Of a stretch of 64,000 bases of DNA, positions 54,096-64,000 are shown in pieces. The notes under the pieces were generated by a model. It did no database searches, was not told where the DNA came from, and saw only the letters and a list, made by a program, of their open reading frames with translations. The stretch's first letter is position 1, and every line of letters starts with the position of its first letter. The DNA is from Acidobacteriota bacterium (lineage in GTDB: Bacteria > Acidobacteriota > Terriglobia > Acidiferrales > UBA7541). Position numbers and translations under genes: made by a program. The stretch covers positions 372,001 through 436,000 of the forward strand of contig JABCZD010000001.1 in NCBI GenBank assembly GCA_013289855.1. Direction: 5' to 3'.

Positions 54096-54645
54096 AAGAC
54101 GCTTCGCCCTGCGATGAGAAGACTCGCCAGTAGGCGTGCTACGAAGGAGATAACAATGGTCAGATTGAGATGGGTTCCAGTAGAAAATGTTTCACAATTG
54201 ACGTTTTAAGTGCTACACTCTTGGGTAAGTACAAGGGGGAAGAAAGACGTGCTCCGTGCCCTCTCGACTCGCCAGCGCAACGCAGCCTGCCATAACTCCC
54301 TCGCAAATATTCCCGTCCGTCGCTCGCCTTCGCCGACGTTTGCAACTTAGCTACCCTCTCTCGAAAGAGTATGATTACAAACAACTTATAACCCCTTTAG
54401 AATCCTACTCTTTCGCAAATGTCAGACGTAAACCCAATACTGCCTATCTCTTTCGCAAACACCCCGGGGGTGGGGGTAGGCCTCTTTCTCCACTCCTCTC
54501 ACAACTGTCGCCGGCGCTTGGGGTTAATGCTAATGTGTGGCAAAGTATCTCAGCTTCATCCGCACCACGGGCGCACCAAAGGGTAAGTGGTCCACATCGA
54601 ACCACCACCGCGCACCCGCTTCGCCTCAAAGGAGGCATCTCGATC
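54096..54645. other. Intergenic region upstream of the DUF3300 gene, with a dispersed repeat
   Basis: It contains copy 2 of the 40-bp-period element (54387-54480) and AAAGGAGG at 54628-54635, which serves the DUF3300 gene. An open frame from 54256 runs through the repeat into the DUF3300 frame but lacks protein-like composition. Confidence 0.5.
54387..54480 (+). repeat. 40-bp-period dispersed element, copy 2
   Basis: CTCTTTCGCAAA begins at 54408 and 54448, exactly 40 bp apart, with TAAACCCAATA between them and ACCCCGGGGGTGGGGG at the end. It is the inverse complement of 13622-13713 in order, period and end run. A further GAAAGAGTATGATT lies inverted at 54363. Confidence 0.75.
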
Positions 54646-56211
54646 ATGCGTACAGCATTAGGCACCTCGCTTGTCTTTACCTTGGCCCTAGTCGTGGCCC
54701 TTACTCTGGCATTGGTGTCGCTGCCCGCATCCGCGGCCGCGCCCGCCGGTTCCTTCGCGCTGCAGCAACCGGACAATTCGCAGAACGCCCCGCAATATCC
54801 GTCGCAGGATAACTCGCAGCAGCAACAGCCGCAGGACAATTCCCAGCAAGGCAATCCGCCACCGCAGGATAATTCCCAAGGCTCTAGCGGCTACCAGGCC
54901 TTTTCTGCGGACCAGCTCGACAACCTGCTCTCCCCGATCGCGCTCTACCCGGATCCACTGCTCGCGCAGGTCTTCGTCGCCGCCACCTTCCCCGATCAGG
55001 TCGAAGAAGCCGCGCGCTTCGTTCGCGGCAACGGCACCACTGATGTGGACAACCAGAGTTGGGACGTCAGCGTCCGCGCCGTCGCGCACTACCCCACCGT
55101 TATCGAAATGATGGCGGACAAGATCGATTGGACCACTTCGCTGGGCCAGGCCTACGTAAATCAGTCCACGGACGTTTCCACCTCCGTGCAGCGCCTGCGC
55201 CATCAGGCCAAGAATGTGGGCAACCTGCAAACCAATCAGCAGCAGGAAGTCTTGGAAAACGACAACTACATCGCCATTAACCCGGCGCAGCCGCAATACA
55301 TCTACGTTCCCGTCTACGACCCCGCCATCATTTACTATCGCCAACCCTATTGGGGACCGGCCATTACCTTCGGCTACGGCTATCCCATCGGCGGCTGGCT
55401 CAATCTAGGCTTCCATTGGGGCTATTGGGGCGGCGGATTCGGCGGCGTCTATTACACCGGATGGAATCCCTACGGTTGGGGCCGCGGTTGCTGGAATTGC
55501 GGCTGGATCGGCCGCAGCCGCGGGTACGTCAACTATCACAGCAACATTTACATCAACAATCGCTACTCCAACATCAACATCAATCGCACCGTGGTCAATC
55601 GCAGCGTCAACATCAACAACATCAATCACTACAATTACGTGCATAAGAACGTGAACTACAACAACGTGCGCGCGAACAACGATCGCATCAATCGCGCCAC
55701 GAACACCGCTTACCGTCCCGGCAATAACAATCGTCCCGGTGAAAACGGCGGCGGCGTGCAGCGCCCCGGCAACAACGTAAGACCTGGCGAAAATGGTGGC
55801 GGCGTTCAGCGTCCCGCCAACGGCGACCGCCCCGGCAATAATGTAAGACCCGGCGAGAACGGTGGCGGCGTGCAACGTCCCGCCAACGGCAATGATTTTC
55901 GCGGCGGCGGTGGCAATCGCAATCTGGATAGCAACATCCACGACAAATCCCGCGTCAACGATTTCCGTGGACACGACGCCACCAATAACCGCCCGGGCAA
56001 CCAGCCGCAACAGCGGCTCGCGCAGCAACAGAATCGTGGCCAACAGTCCCCGCACGCTTTCGGGACCGCTGAGGGCAACTTCAACGCCCGCCAATCTCAG
56101 CAACGCGGGCAAGCCAGCCGCCAGCAGGCGCAGCGTCCGCAACAGCAGCAGCGCGCGCCGCAGCAGCGTTCGGCGCCGCAAAATCGTGGTGGCGGTGGGA
56201 GGAGACCGTGA
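54646..56211 (+). CDS. DUF3300 exported protein with Asn- and Gln-rich tail
   Basis: The ATG at 54646 is the first good start after AAAGGAGG. The 521-residue protein has a signal peptide (LVFTLALVVALTLALVSLPASAAA), then a Gln/Asn/Pro-rich segment, then the DUF3300 core: LDNLLSPIALYPDPLLAQVF, WDVSVRAVAHYPTVIEMM, DKIDWTTSLGQAY, YVPVYDPAIIYY. The rest is low complexity: Trp/Gly/Tyr-rich, Asn-rich, a triplicated RPGENGGGVQRP block and a Gln/Arg-rich end. Function unknown. It is followed by a DUF2950 gene, a pairing also seen in other Gram-negative genomes. Confidence 0.85.
   Translation: MRTALGTSLVFTLALVVALTLALVSLPASAAAPAGSFALQQPDNSQNAPQYPSQDNSQQQQPQDNSQQGNPPPQDNSQGSSGYQAFSADQLDNLLSPIALYPDPLLAQVFVAATFPDQVEEAARFVRGNGTTDVDNQSWDVSVRAVAHYPTVIEMMADKIDWTTSLGQAYVNQSTDVSTSVQRLRHQAKNVGNLQTNQQQEVLENDNYIAINPAQPQYIYVPVYDPAIIYYRQPYWGPAITFGYGYPIGGWLNLGFHWGYWGGGFGGVYYTGWNPYGWGRGCWNCGWIGRSRGYVNYHSNIYINNRYSNININRTVVNRSVNINNINHYNYVHKNVNYNNVRANNDRINRATNTAYRPGNNNRPGENGGGVQRPGNNVRPGENGGGVQRPANGDRPGNNVRPGENGGGVQRPANGNDFRGGGGNRNLDSNIHDKSRVNDFRGHDATNNRPGNQPQQRLAQQQNRGQQSPHAFGTAEGNFNARQSQQRGQASRQQAQRPQQQQRAPQQRSAPQNRGGGGRRP
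55731..55890 (+). repeat. Intragenic tandem repeat encoding RPGENGGGVQRP three times
   Basis: The codons for RPGENGGGVQRP recur three times, separated by GNNV- and ANGDRPGNNV-type linkers, within the DUF3300 tail. Unit length is variable (about 45-66 bp). Confidence 0.8.
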
Positions 56212-56318
56212 TCCTCCTTCCCAATCTATTCCGTAACAGCAACTCCAGGAGCACAACCGGGGCGCAGCTTTCTTCTGCGCCCAGTTCTCATTTTTTCGTA
56301 GCGCAAGGTAAGGAGCAT

Positions 56319-57407
56319 ATGCACATCACTGATCGCCAGGCGTCTCACGCGGCCCCCATGAACAAGATCTGCTCAATGGCCCGCAAGTATTCACGCGTCC
56401 TCGCGGCGGCCTTCTTCGCCAGTGGAGCGTTCTTTGTCTCCGCCGCTTCCGCGCAGACCCCGGGGCAAGCCACCTTCAACACTCCCGAAGAAGCCGTGAA
56501 AGCTCTGGTCGCCGCGTCTAAAGACGAAAACCGTACAGCGCTGGAAAAAATCTTCGGTTCGGACTACACCCAATTGCTTTCCGGAGATCCCATCGAAGAC
56601 AAACACGATCTGGACAATTTCACGGCCGCCGCGCAGGAAAATGCCCAGCTGCAGCAGGTAGACGCCACCACATACACTGTAACCCTTGGGCACTTTGAAT
56701 GGCCCGCGCCGGTTCCGGTGGTTCAGAAAGACGGCAAATGGTTTTTTGACACCAAGAGCGGCGTGGAACAGATTCAGGATCGCCGCGTCGGCGAGAATGA
56801 ACTCTCCGCCATAGAAACCTGCCGCGCCTACGCCATCGCGCAATGGGAATACTTCACCCAGGGCGATTGGGATCACGATGGCGTGCCGGAATATGCTCAG
56901 CACATCATCAGCACGCCCGGAAGACACGACGGTTTGTATTGGGAAACCGACGGTGACGAAAATCAAAGTCCACTGGGCATGAGCGTAGCCGCCGCACAGG
57001 TTAGAGCGGAAGCGAAAGCCGCCGCCAAGCCGGGCGTTGCGCCAAAACCGGCTGCGGGCAAAGCCGCCGCTGCCCAAACCGACCCGAAGGCGGAAGCCGC
57101 TGAACTGGAGAGGATCTCTCTCCCACGAACTCCCTATTTCGGATACTTCTTCAAAATCCTCACCGCGCAGGGCCCGCACGCCCCCGGCGGCAAATACAGC
57201 TACATCATCAATGGCAACATGATCGCGGGCTACGCGCTGGTCGCCTACCCCGCCAAATGGTCCGTCACCGGCATCATGACCTTCATCATCAATCAGCAAG
57301 GCCGCGTCTATCAAAAAAATCTCGGCCCCGAAACCGACAAACTAGCCGCCGCCATGACCGTCTACAACCCCGACACCACCTGGGAACTAGTTCAAGAACA
57401 ACCGTAA
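56319..57407 (+). CDS. DUF2950 exported protein
   Basis: The ATG at 56319 is preceded closely by AAGGAG and gives 362 residues. A signal peptide follows a polar leader (SRVLAAAFFASGAFFVSAASAQ). The DUF2950 pattern is clear: FNTPEEAVKALVAA, KDGKWFFDTKSGVEQI, RRVGENELSAIETCRAYAIAQ, FGYFFKILTAQGPHAPGG, YSYIINGNMIAGYALVAYP, GVYQKNLGP-like ending (GRVYQKNLGPET). The Ala/Lys-rich insertion near the middle is unusual. Function unknown, in tandem with DUF3300. Confidence 0.85.
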   Translation: MHITDRQASHAAPMNKICSMARKYSRVLAAAFFASGAFFVSAASAQTPGQATFNTPEEAVKALVAASKDENRTALEKIFGSDYTQLLSGDPIEDKHDLDNFTAAAQENAQLQQVDATTYTVTLGHFEWPAPVPVVQKDGKWFFDTKSGVEQIQDRRVGENELSAIETCRAYAIAQWEYFTQGDWDHDGVPEYAQHIISTPGRHDGLYWETDGDENQSPLGMSVAAAQVRAEAKAAAKPGVAPKPAAGKAAAAQTDPKAEAAELERISLPRTPYFGYFFKILTAQGPHAPGGKYSYIINGNMIAGYALVAYPAKWSVTGIMTFIINQQGRVYQKNLGPETDKLAAAMTVYNPDTTWELVQEQP

Positions 57408-57443
57408 CCAACATATGCGAGTAGCGGTCGGGATCGGGGTTAT

Positions 57444-57470
57444 GTAGGTGCCGGACTTTAGTCCGGCCTG
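57444..57470. repeat. Dispersed palindrome, CTTCAG family
   Basis: GTAGGTGCCGGACTTTAGTC then CGGCCTG: differs from 7087-7113 by one base at the apex. Confidence 0.75.
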
Positions 57471-57537
57471 GTGCGAATCTCTAGGTCGTAGGAAGGAGCG
57501 TCAAAAAACCGGGCCCGGATCGAATCGCGATTTCAGT

Positions 57538-57560
57538 GGCACAGGCGCACTTGCCTGTGC
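57538..57560. repeat. Palindrome related to 13877-13898
   Basis: GGCACAGGCGCACTTGCCTG followed by TGC: inverted arms GCACAGGC and GCCTGTGC around a short loop. Confidence 0.5.
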
Positions 57561-57624
57561 TCGATGGGCAGCGTTAGCGAAGCAGCACAACCAAGAGCGT
57601 CCGTGCTACTCGGGCAGAATCTCT

Positions 57625-58839
57625 TTAAGCAGGAGGATCACTCGGCAAGGGCAAATCGACGACGGCAACTTTTTCGCCGCCGCAATCGAGCACCGTCCCA
57701 AGCGCGCCGCCTTCTTTGCGCACGTAGCCCATGGCCAAAATCGCCGCGGGATCAAACAATCGCGCCGCACGCGTCACGAAACCAATCTCCGCGCCAGCGA
57801 GCGAGAGCGGTGCATCGGCAACCGGCACATTTTTTGCGTCGTCCGAAAATCGCAGCCCAACCCGCCGCCGGTTCACCTGCCCGCGCGAGCGTACGCGCTC
57901 CACAATTTCCTGGCCGGTGTAACAGCCTTTCGTGTAACTGATGTGACTGTCCTGCAATCCGGCCTCGTGGGGAATTTGCTTGTCGCCGAAATCATAGCCG
58001 AACCAGGGCACGCCCTGCGCCAGGCGAATCGCACTCAGCGCGGAATAGCCGATCGGTCCGCCGCCGGCGTTTTTCGCCGCATCCTGCAGAATTTTCCAAA
58101 GCGCGACTAGATCTTTTCGCGCGGCAATAAATTCCGCGCTGACGATTTTCGCGCCGCTGGCCGCGACTTCGGAGTTTGGTTTTTCGCTAATGTTTGTCGC
58201 GTTGGCGCTGCTCGCTACATCGACACTGGTAAGCAATACGCGGCGAACCATGCGGCAAGAAATAGCGCTGCGACCTCGTTCAGTATTGCGCACCGCAACA
58301 TCCAGCGACGCGCCGTCCGCGATCGTGGCGAAATCAACGGCGGTGAGTTCGCGGACCAGTTCCGCAGTTTTCGGACCATCGAGCGCGAGCGTACCAAACG
58401 AGTCGGTGTCGTCCGTGAGTGTCACGTCGTCCATGATGATGAATTTTTCCAATACTTCGACCAGTCGCGCGCGAATCATCGCGTACGAAACACACAACAG
58501 TCGGTCGGGCAGCGCGTGCGTTTCGATCTCCGCAAGAATGCGCCCTTGCGGATTCAGCAGCAGCGAGATGTTGCTGTGGCGCAGCGCGAGGCCCTTGATG
58601 TCGTTAGTAAGAATCGCGTTCACATAACGCACGCGGTCCGGACCAGTGAACGTCAGATACGCGCGATAGGTTTTGTCGATAAGCGCGACGGTCTCGCGGG
58701 CGAAGCGTTGTTCCTCGCGGACGTCTCCGAAGTCGTCGGGCAACTCGCAGCCGAACCACGCGCCCATGCGCGCTCCCGCCGCGCGATGTATTTCCGCGAG
58801 CGGCACGGCAATAAGTTTGCTGGTATCGGTGATTTCCAT
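57625..58839 (-). CDS. ygfZ: YgfZ/GcvT-like folate-binding protein
   Basis: The 404-residue protein matches the YgfZ branch of the GcvT fold: AYLTFTGPDRVRYVNAILTNDI near the N-terminus, LDGPKTAELV, and the diagnostic motif KGCYTGQEIVERV with its conserved Cys around residue 310. YgfZ uses tetrahydrofolate to help maintain iron-sulfur clusters in enzymes such as MiaB. The region around residues 200-225 is a low-complexity insertion. Divergent from the MBL hydrolase. Confidence 0.9.
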   Translation of the reverse strand: MEITDTSKLIAVPLAEIHRAAGARMGAWFGCELPDDFGDVREEQRFARETVALIDKTYRAYLTFTGPDRVRYVNAILTNDIKGLALRHSNISLLLNPQGRILAEIETHALPDRLLCVSYAMIRARLVEVLEKFIIMDDVTLTDDTDSFGTLALDGPKTAELVRELTAVDFATIADGASLDVAVRNTERGRSAISCRMVRRVLLTSVDVASSANATNISEKPNSEVAASGAKIVSAEFIAARKDLVALWKILQDAAKNAGGGPIGYSALSAIRLAQGVPWFGYDFGDKQIPHEAGLQDSHISYTKGCYTGQEIVERVRSRGQVNRRRVGLRFSDDAKNVPVADAPLSLAGAEIGFVTRAARLFDPAAILAMGYVRKEGGALGTVLDCGGEKVAVVDLPLPSDPPA

Positions 58840-59010
58840 AGGATCGACAGCTCTCAGTCTAGCAAACTGCCGCGCTGCGCGATGTCCTGCAACTCAACGG
58901 CATCGTTTGTCGGCAGGGTTCGTCGGCAACGCTCGGCGATGCTTTTCGGCGATGCTTCCAGAAGCCTTACACGGGTCGAAATCAGGCTTCGCGGCAATGC
59001 TACAATTCTT

Positions 59011-59826
59011 ATGACTATGAATGAACCTTCTCGAGCATTTGACGCTGTTAGCCCGGAGCTGATCCACATCACCATTCCCGTGGGCGCGCTGCAGTGCAAC
59101 TGCACGATCATCGCGGACCCCGTCACTCGCGAAGCTTTGGTGGTCGATCCCGGCGACGAAGTGACGCGCATCCTGGAACTGCTGGGCCGCCACAAGCTCA
59201 CGGTAAAAGCCATCGTCAGCACGCACGCGCACATCGATCACGTCGGCGGACTCGCCAAACTGCGGAAATATACTGGCGCTCCGGTGCTGATGCACCGCGA
59301 TGATTTGCCGCTGTACCACGCGCTGGACGTGCAAGCCGCCTTCCTCGGAATGGCCGCGCCGGAACTGACCGATATCGACCAACTGCTCAAAGAGGGAGAC
59401 ACACTGCACTGGGGCGGGTTCGAGGCTTCAGTGGTGCACACGCCGGGGCACACGCCGGGCAGCGTTTGCCTGTACCTGCCGAAAAATATTGTCAGCAAGA
59501 AAGTGGCGAACAAAATCAATGCGAGCGCAGGCGCGAAGTCAGCTGCAAACGCCGCCGGCACGATTTCAAAGCTTGCCTCGGAGCCCGTGGTGACGCTCGT
59601 GCCGAACGGGACGCTAACGGCGCCGCAGCTTTTTGCGGGAGATACGCTTTTTGCCGGCAGCATTGGGCGGACGGATTTGTGGGGCGGCTCGATGGAACAG
59701 ATTATGGAATCGTTGCGCGGGAAATTAATGGAGTTGCCGGAGGATACGAAGGTTTATCCGGGACACGGCCCGGCGACGACCATTGCAAAAGAACGGCATA
59801 CCAATCCGTTCCTGCGAAAAGATTGA
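59011..59826 (+). CDS. Metallo-beta-lactamase-fold hydrolase, glyoxalase II-like
   Basis: The start is the ATG at 59011 (a second ATG is at 59017); the 271-residue protein has the metal motif THAHIDHVGG (His72, His74, Asp76, His77), HTPGHTPGS, FAGDTLFAGSIGRTDL (bridging Asp) and VYPGHGPATTI. This is the pattern of glyoxalase II-like thioester hydrolases. An Ala/Lys-rich insertion of ~40 residues (VANKINASAGAKSAANAAG) lies between HTPGHTPGS and FAGDTLF, and is probably a surface loop. Confidence 0.88.
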   Translation: MTMNEPSRAFDAVSPELIHITIPVGALQCNCTIIADPVTREALVVDPGDEVTRILELLGRHKLTVKAIVSTHAHIDHVGGLAKLRKYTGAPVLMHRDDLPLYHALDVQAAFLGMAAPELTDIDQLLKEGDTLHWGGFEASVVHTPGHTPGSVCLYLPKNIVSKKVANKINASAGAKSAANAAGTISKLASEPVVTLVPNGTLTAPQLFAGDTLFAGSIGRTDLWGGSMEQIMESLRGKLMELPEDTKVYPGHGPATTIAKERHTNPFLRKD

Positions 59827-59838
59827 CCGAAAAGGAAC

Positions 59839-59885
59839 AGGCCGGACCCTTCGTACCTCTGGGTAAACTGAAGTCCGGCACCTAC
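59839..59885. repeat. Dispersed palindrome, CTTCAG family, extended inverted copy
   Basis: AGGCCGGACCCTTCGTACCT ... AAACTGAAGTCCGGCACCTAC. The arms are those of 7087-7113, but the loop is ~20 bp longer. It lies between the MBL hydrolase and a convergent small gene and overlaps the latter's end. Confidence 0.65.
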
Positions 59886-60142
59886 ACAGGCTTCTTGTTG
59901 CGAAGTTCTTCCATCACAGATTGCACCAATTCTTTGGCGTGAACTAATTCCTGATTGATCATGCGCAGGTCCATGGCGGGAAGCGTGGGGTTGCGCTGGC
60001 TGGTGCAGTAGACGCCGTGCTGTCCGGCGAGAACCAGTGCGTTGGTCATGCGATCCAGGGCTACCGCCAGGCGGCCGCGCGCGCTTCCGTACATCTGCTC
60101 GAAGTGTTCCAGTTCGTCTTTATGCTCGTCGAATGCCGACAT
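59882..60142 (-). CDS. Small charged helical protein (86 aa)
   Basis: The start chosen is MSAFDEHKDELEHFEQMYG at 60142, since the longer frame from 60295 is His/Arg/Cys-rich and lacks protein-like order. The product is helical, with coiled-coil-like heptads (ALDRMTNALVLAG, INQELVHAKELVQSVMEEL). No family recognised. The stop lies within the dispersed palindrome at 59839-59885. Confidence 0.5.
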   Translation of the reverse strand: MSAFDEHKDELEHFEQMYGSARGRLAVALDRMTNALVLAGQHGVYCTSQRNPTLPAMDLRMINQELVHAKELVQSVMEELRNKKPV

Positions 60143-60463
60143 GTTGGGCTGCCTTTTCTCCAGTAATTCCCTTGTATTTCGGTGCAGCTGCTTGCGGTGC
60201 TGCTTGGTTTCGCAGTTTGCAGGCTGGTGGCGGACGTTGCATTTGAGGCACAGGCCACGTGCAGCAAACTTTACCGCATGGCGCGCGCGGAACATAATTT
60301 GCTCAAGCCAGTAGCGATGAATAAAGGCGGTTCGCCCAGCGATTCACGCCACACAGTTTACGCCCGGTTCCTCGGTAAGCCTGAGGAAGGAACAGGGCTG
60401 GAGCCACAGACAATGCGACGTTCCGATCTGGTGCAGCACAAAGAAAAAGATAAAGGCGAGATC
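60143..60463. other. Divergent intergenic region
   Basis: No supported gene or repeat. AAAGGCGAG before 60464 could serve the downstream gene, and the promoters of both divergent genes presumably lie here. Confidence 0.3.
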
Positions 60464-60979
60464 ATGCGCACGTCGCAAATCGTTTTTGGCGAGCGGCAAC
60501 ATTTGCTGCGAGTGCTGGATTCCTTGGAAGGCACGAACCCGCCAATCGCGCGCATGCAGCAGGAGCGCCGCGCGCTGGAAGAGTTGATTCATACGCGAAC
60601 GCGGGAACTGAATCACATCAATACCGCCTGGGATGAAAAGATCGGACTGGTGCTGAGCGCCGATGCCAAGCCGGAAATGCTGGAAAAGCTGGTGAAGCAG
60701 GCTCCGGAAGAGGATTTTTATTTGTTGCGACTGATCAGTGAGCATCCGCGCTCGAATTCCAAGACCTTAAATCGTTTGGCGAAGCATCCTTACGGAGCAA
60801 TTCGAGAGAATGTGGCGCGGCATCCGAATGCCGATGCGCCGACGCTGACGTGGCTGAGCAAGGACCGCAGCCAGCCGCTGTGGTATCTGGTGGCGTTTAA
60901 CCCGAATACGCCTACACCGCTGCAGCGGCGCTTGCGTGATCGCCTGAAGCGGCTCGGCGAATCGCAGCCTTCGAAGTAG
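60464..60979 (+). CDS. Leucine-rich-repeat-variant (LRV/HEAT-like) protein
   Basis: The ATG at 60464 gives 171 residues. An N-terminal coiled region (QQERRALEELIHTRTREL) is followed by helical repeats of the LRV type: LRLISEHPRSNSKTLNRLAKHP, then IRENVARHPNADAPTLTWLSKD and LWYLVAFNPNTPTPLQRRL, each with the HP/NP turn. Classical LRV proteins also carry an N-terminal iron-sulfur cluster, but no Cys cluster is present here. Probably a protein-binding scaffold. The start could be further upstream. Confidence 0.65.
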   Translation: MRTSQIVFGERQHLLRVLDSLEGTNPPIARMQQERRALEELIHTRTRELNHINTAWDEKIGLVLSADAKPEMLEKLVKQAPEEDFYLLRLISEHPRSNSKTLNRLAKHPYGAIRENVARHPNADAPTLTWLSKDRSQPLWYLVAFNPNTPTPLQRRLRDRLKRLGESQPSK

Positions 60980-61218
60980 GCTCTGCAAACAAGCATTGCC
61001 CGCGAGAACTCCAAGAATCGCTGTGCTGCGCCGCGGAAAGCTGCTCCGCGCGACTTTGCCAAGTGGTGTATTGGTCTGGATGGCGAGTTGAACACCGCGG
61101 CTTGAACTTTCAGGTTTTGTGCGTCAGACTGGAACCCCTTCCGAAACACCTTCGATAGCTGTCTATCCCTCTCCGACCTGGCCTAAGTGGGCCTTATTGC
61201 AGCCGAGGTGCGCCAGAA

Positions 61219-63999
<2,781 letters not shown>

Positions 64000-64000
64000 T

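Overview
The window looks like a chromosomal segment of a high-GC, Gram-negative soil bacterium, most likely an acidobacterium (Acidobacteriota, Koribacter/Sulfotelmatobacter-like). This assignment is inference. It rests on outer-membrane porins of the LamB and OprB types, DUF3300 and DUF2950 proteins, LytS/LytTR signalling, small proteins that look typical of that phylum, and many dispersed palindromic intergenic repeats. No rRNA, tRNA, CRISPR array, phage or intact insertion sequence was recognised.

Layout. 1-3.2 kb: the 3' end of a glycine-rich secreted protein with a strong terminator, a GT39-like membrane glycosyltransferase and a secreted malectin-domain protein. 3.2-6.8 kb (minus): LolA-like protein, TlpA-like thioredoxin, UbiA-like membrane protein and a methyltransferase. 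7.1-10.5 kb (minus): a 14-unit TPR/glycosyltransferase overlapping a second methyltransferase. 10.8-13.3 kb: an L,D-transpeptidase converging on a DUF882/MepK-type murein peptidase. 13.3-14.75 kb: a repeat-rich, nearly gene-free stretch containing a possible C2H2 zinc-finger microprotein. 14.7-22.4 kb: SnoaL-like protein, FAD oxidoreductase, ceramidase-like protein, a sugar dehydrogenase fused to cytochrome c, and an NDH-2-like flavoprotein fused to cNMP-binding and CBS domains.

22.6-34.3 kb (all minus) is a carbon-uptake and respiration block: LamB-like porin plus MFS sugar porter, then the glycerol genes glpD, an OprB-like porin, a possible 52-codon ORF, glpK and glpF, followed upstream by a GAF/fRMsr-like protein and a stand-alone NDH-2. 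Together these could carry glycerol or sugars across the outer and inner membranes, phosphorylate glycerol and feed electrons from glycerol-3-phosphate into the quinone pool. 34.5-41.6 kb: small hypothetical proteins, a LiaF-like/LytS/LytTR signalling operon, an esterase and a DtxR-family regulator. 41.7-45.5 kb (minus): a MocR/PdxR-type regulator, a thioesterase and pdxS-pdxT (PLP synthesis). 45.7-50.2 kb: polytopic membrane protein, orphan nuoB, DinB-like protein and a GH16 glucanase. 50.4-54.1 kb: RibD-C reductase, SDR, VOC and DUF4331 genes. 54.6-64 kb: DUF3300-DUF2950 pair, YgfZ, an MBL hydrolase, an LRV-repeat protein and a large MHYT hybrid histidine kinase.

The most unusual items are the NDH-2/cNMP/CBS fusion, the glycerol operon with a built-in porin and a six-copy 13-bp array, two copies of a 40-bp-period intergenic element, a repeat that overlaps gene ends, and the C2H2-like microprotein.
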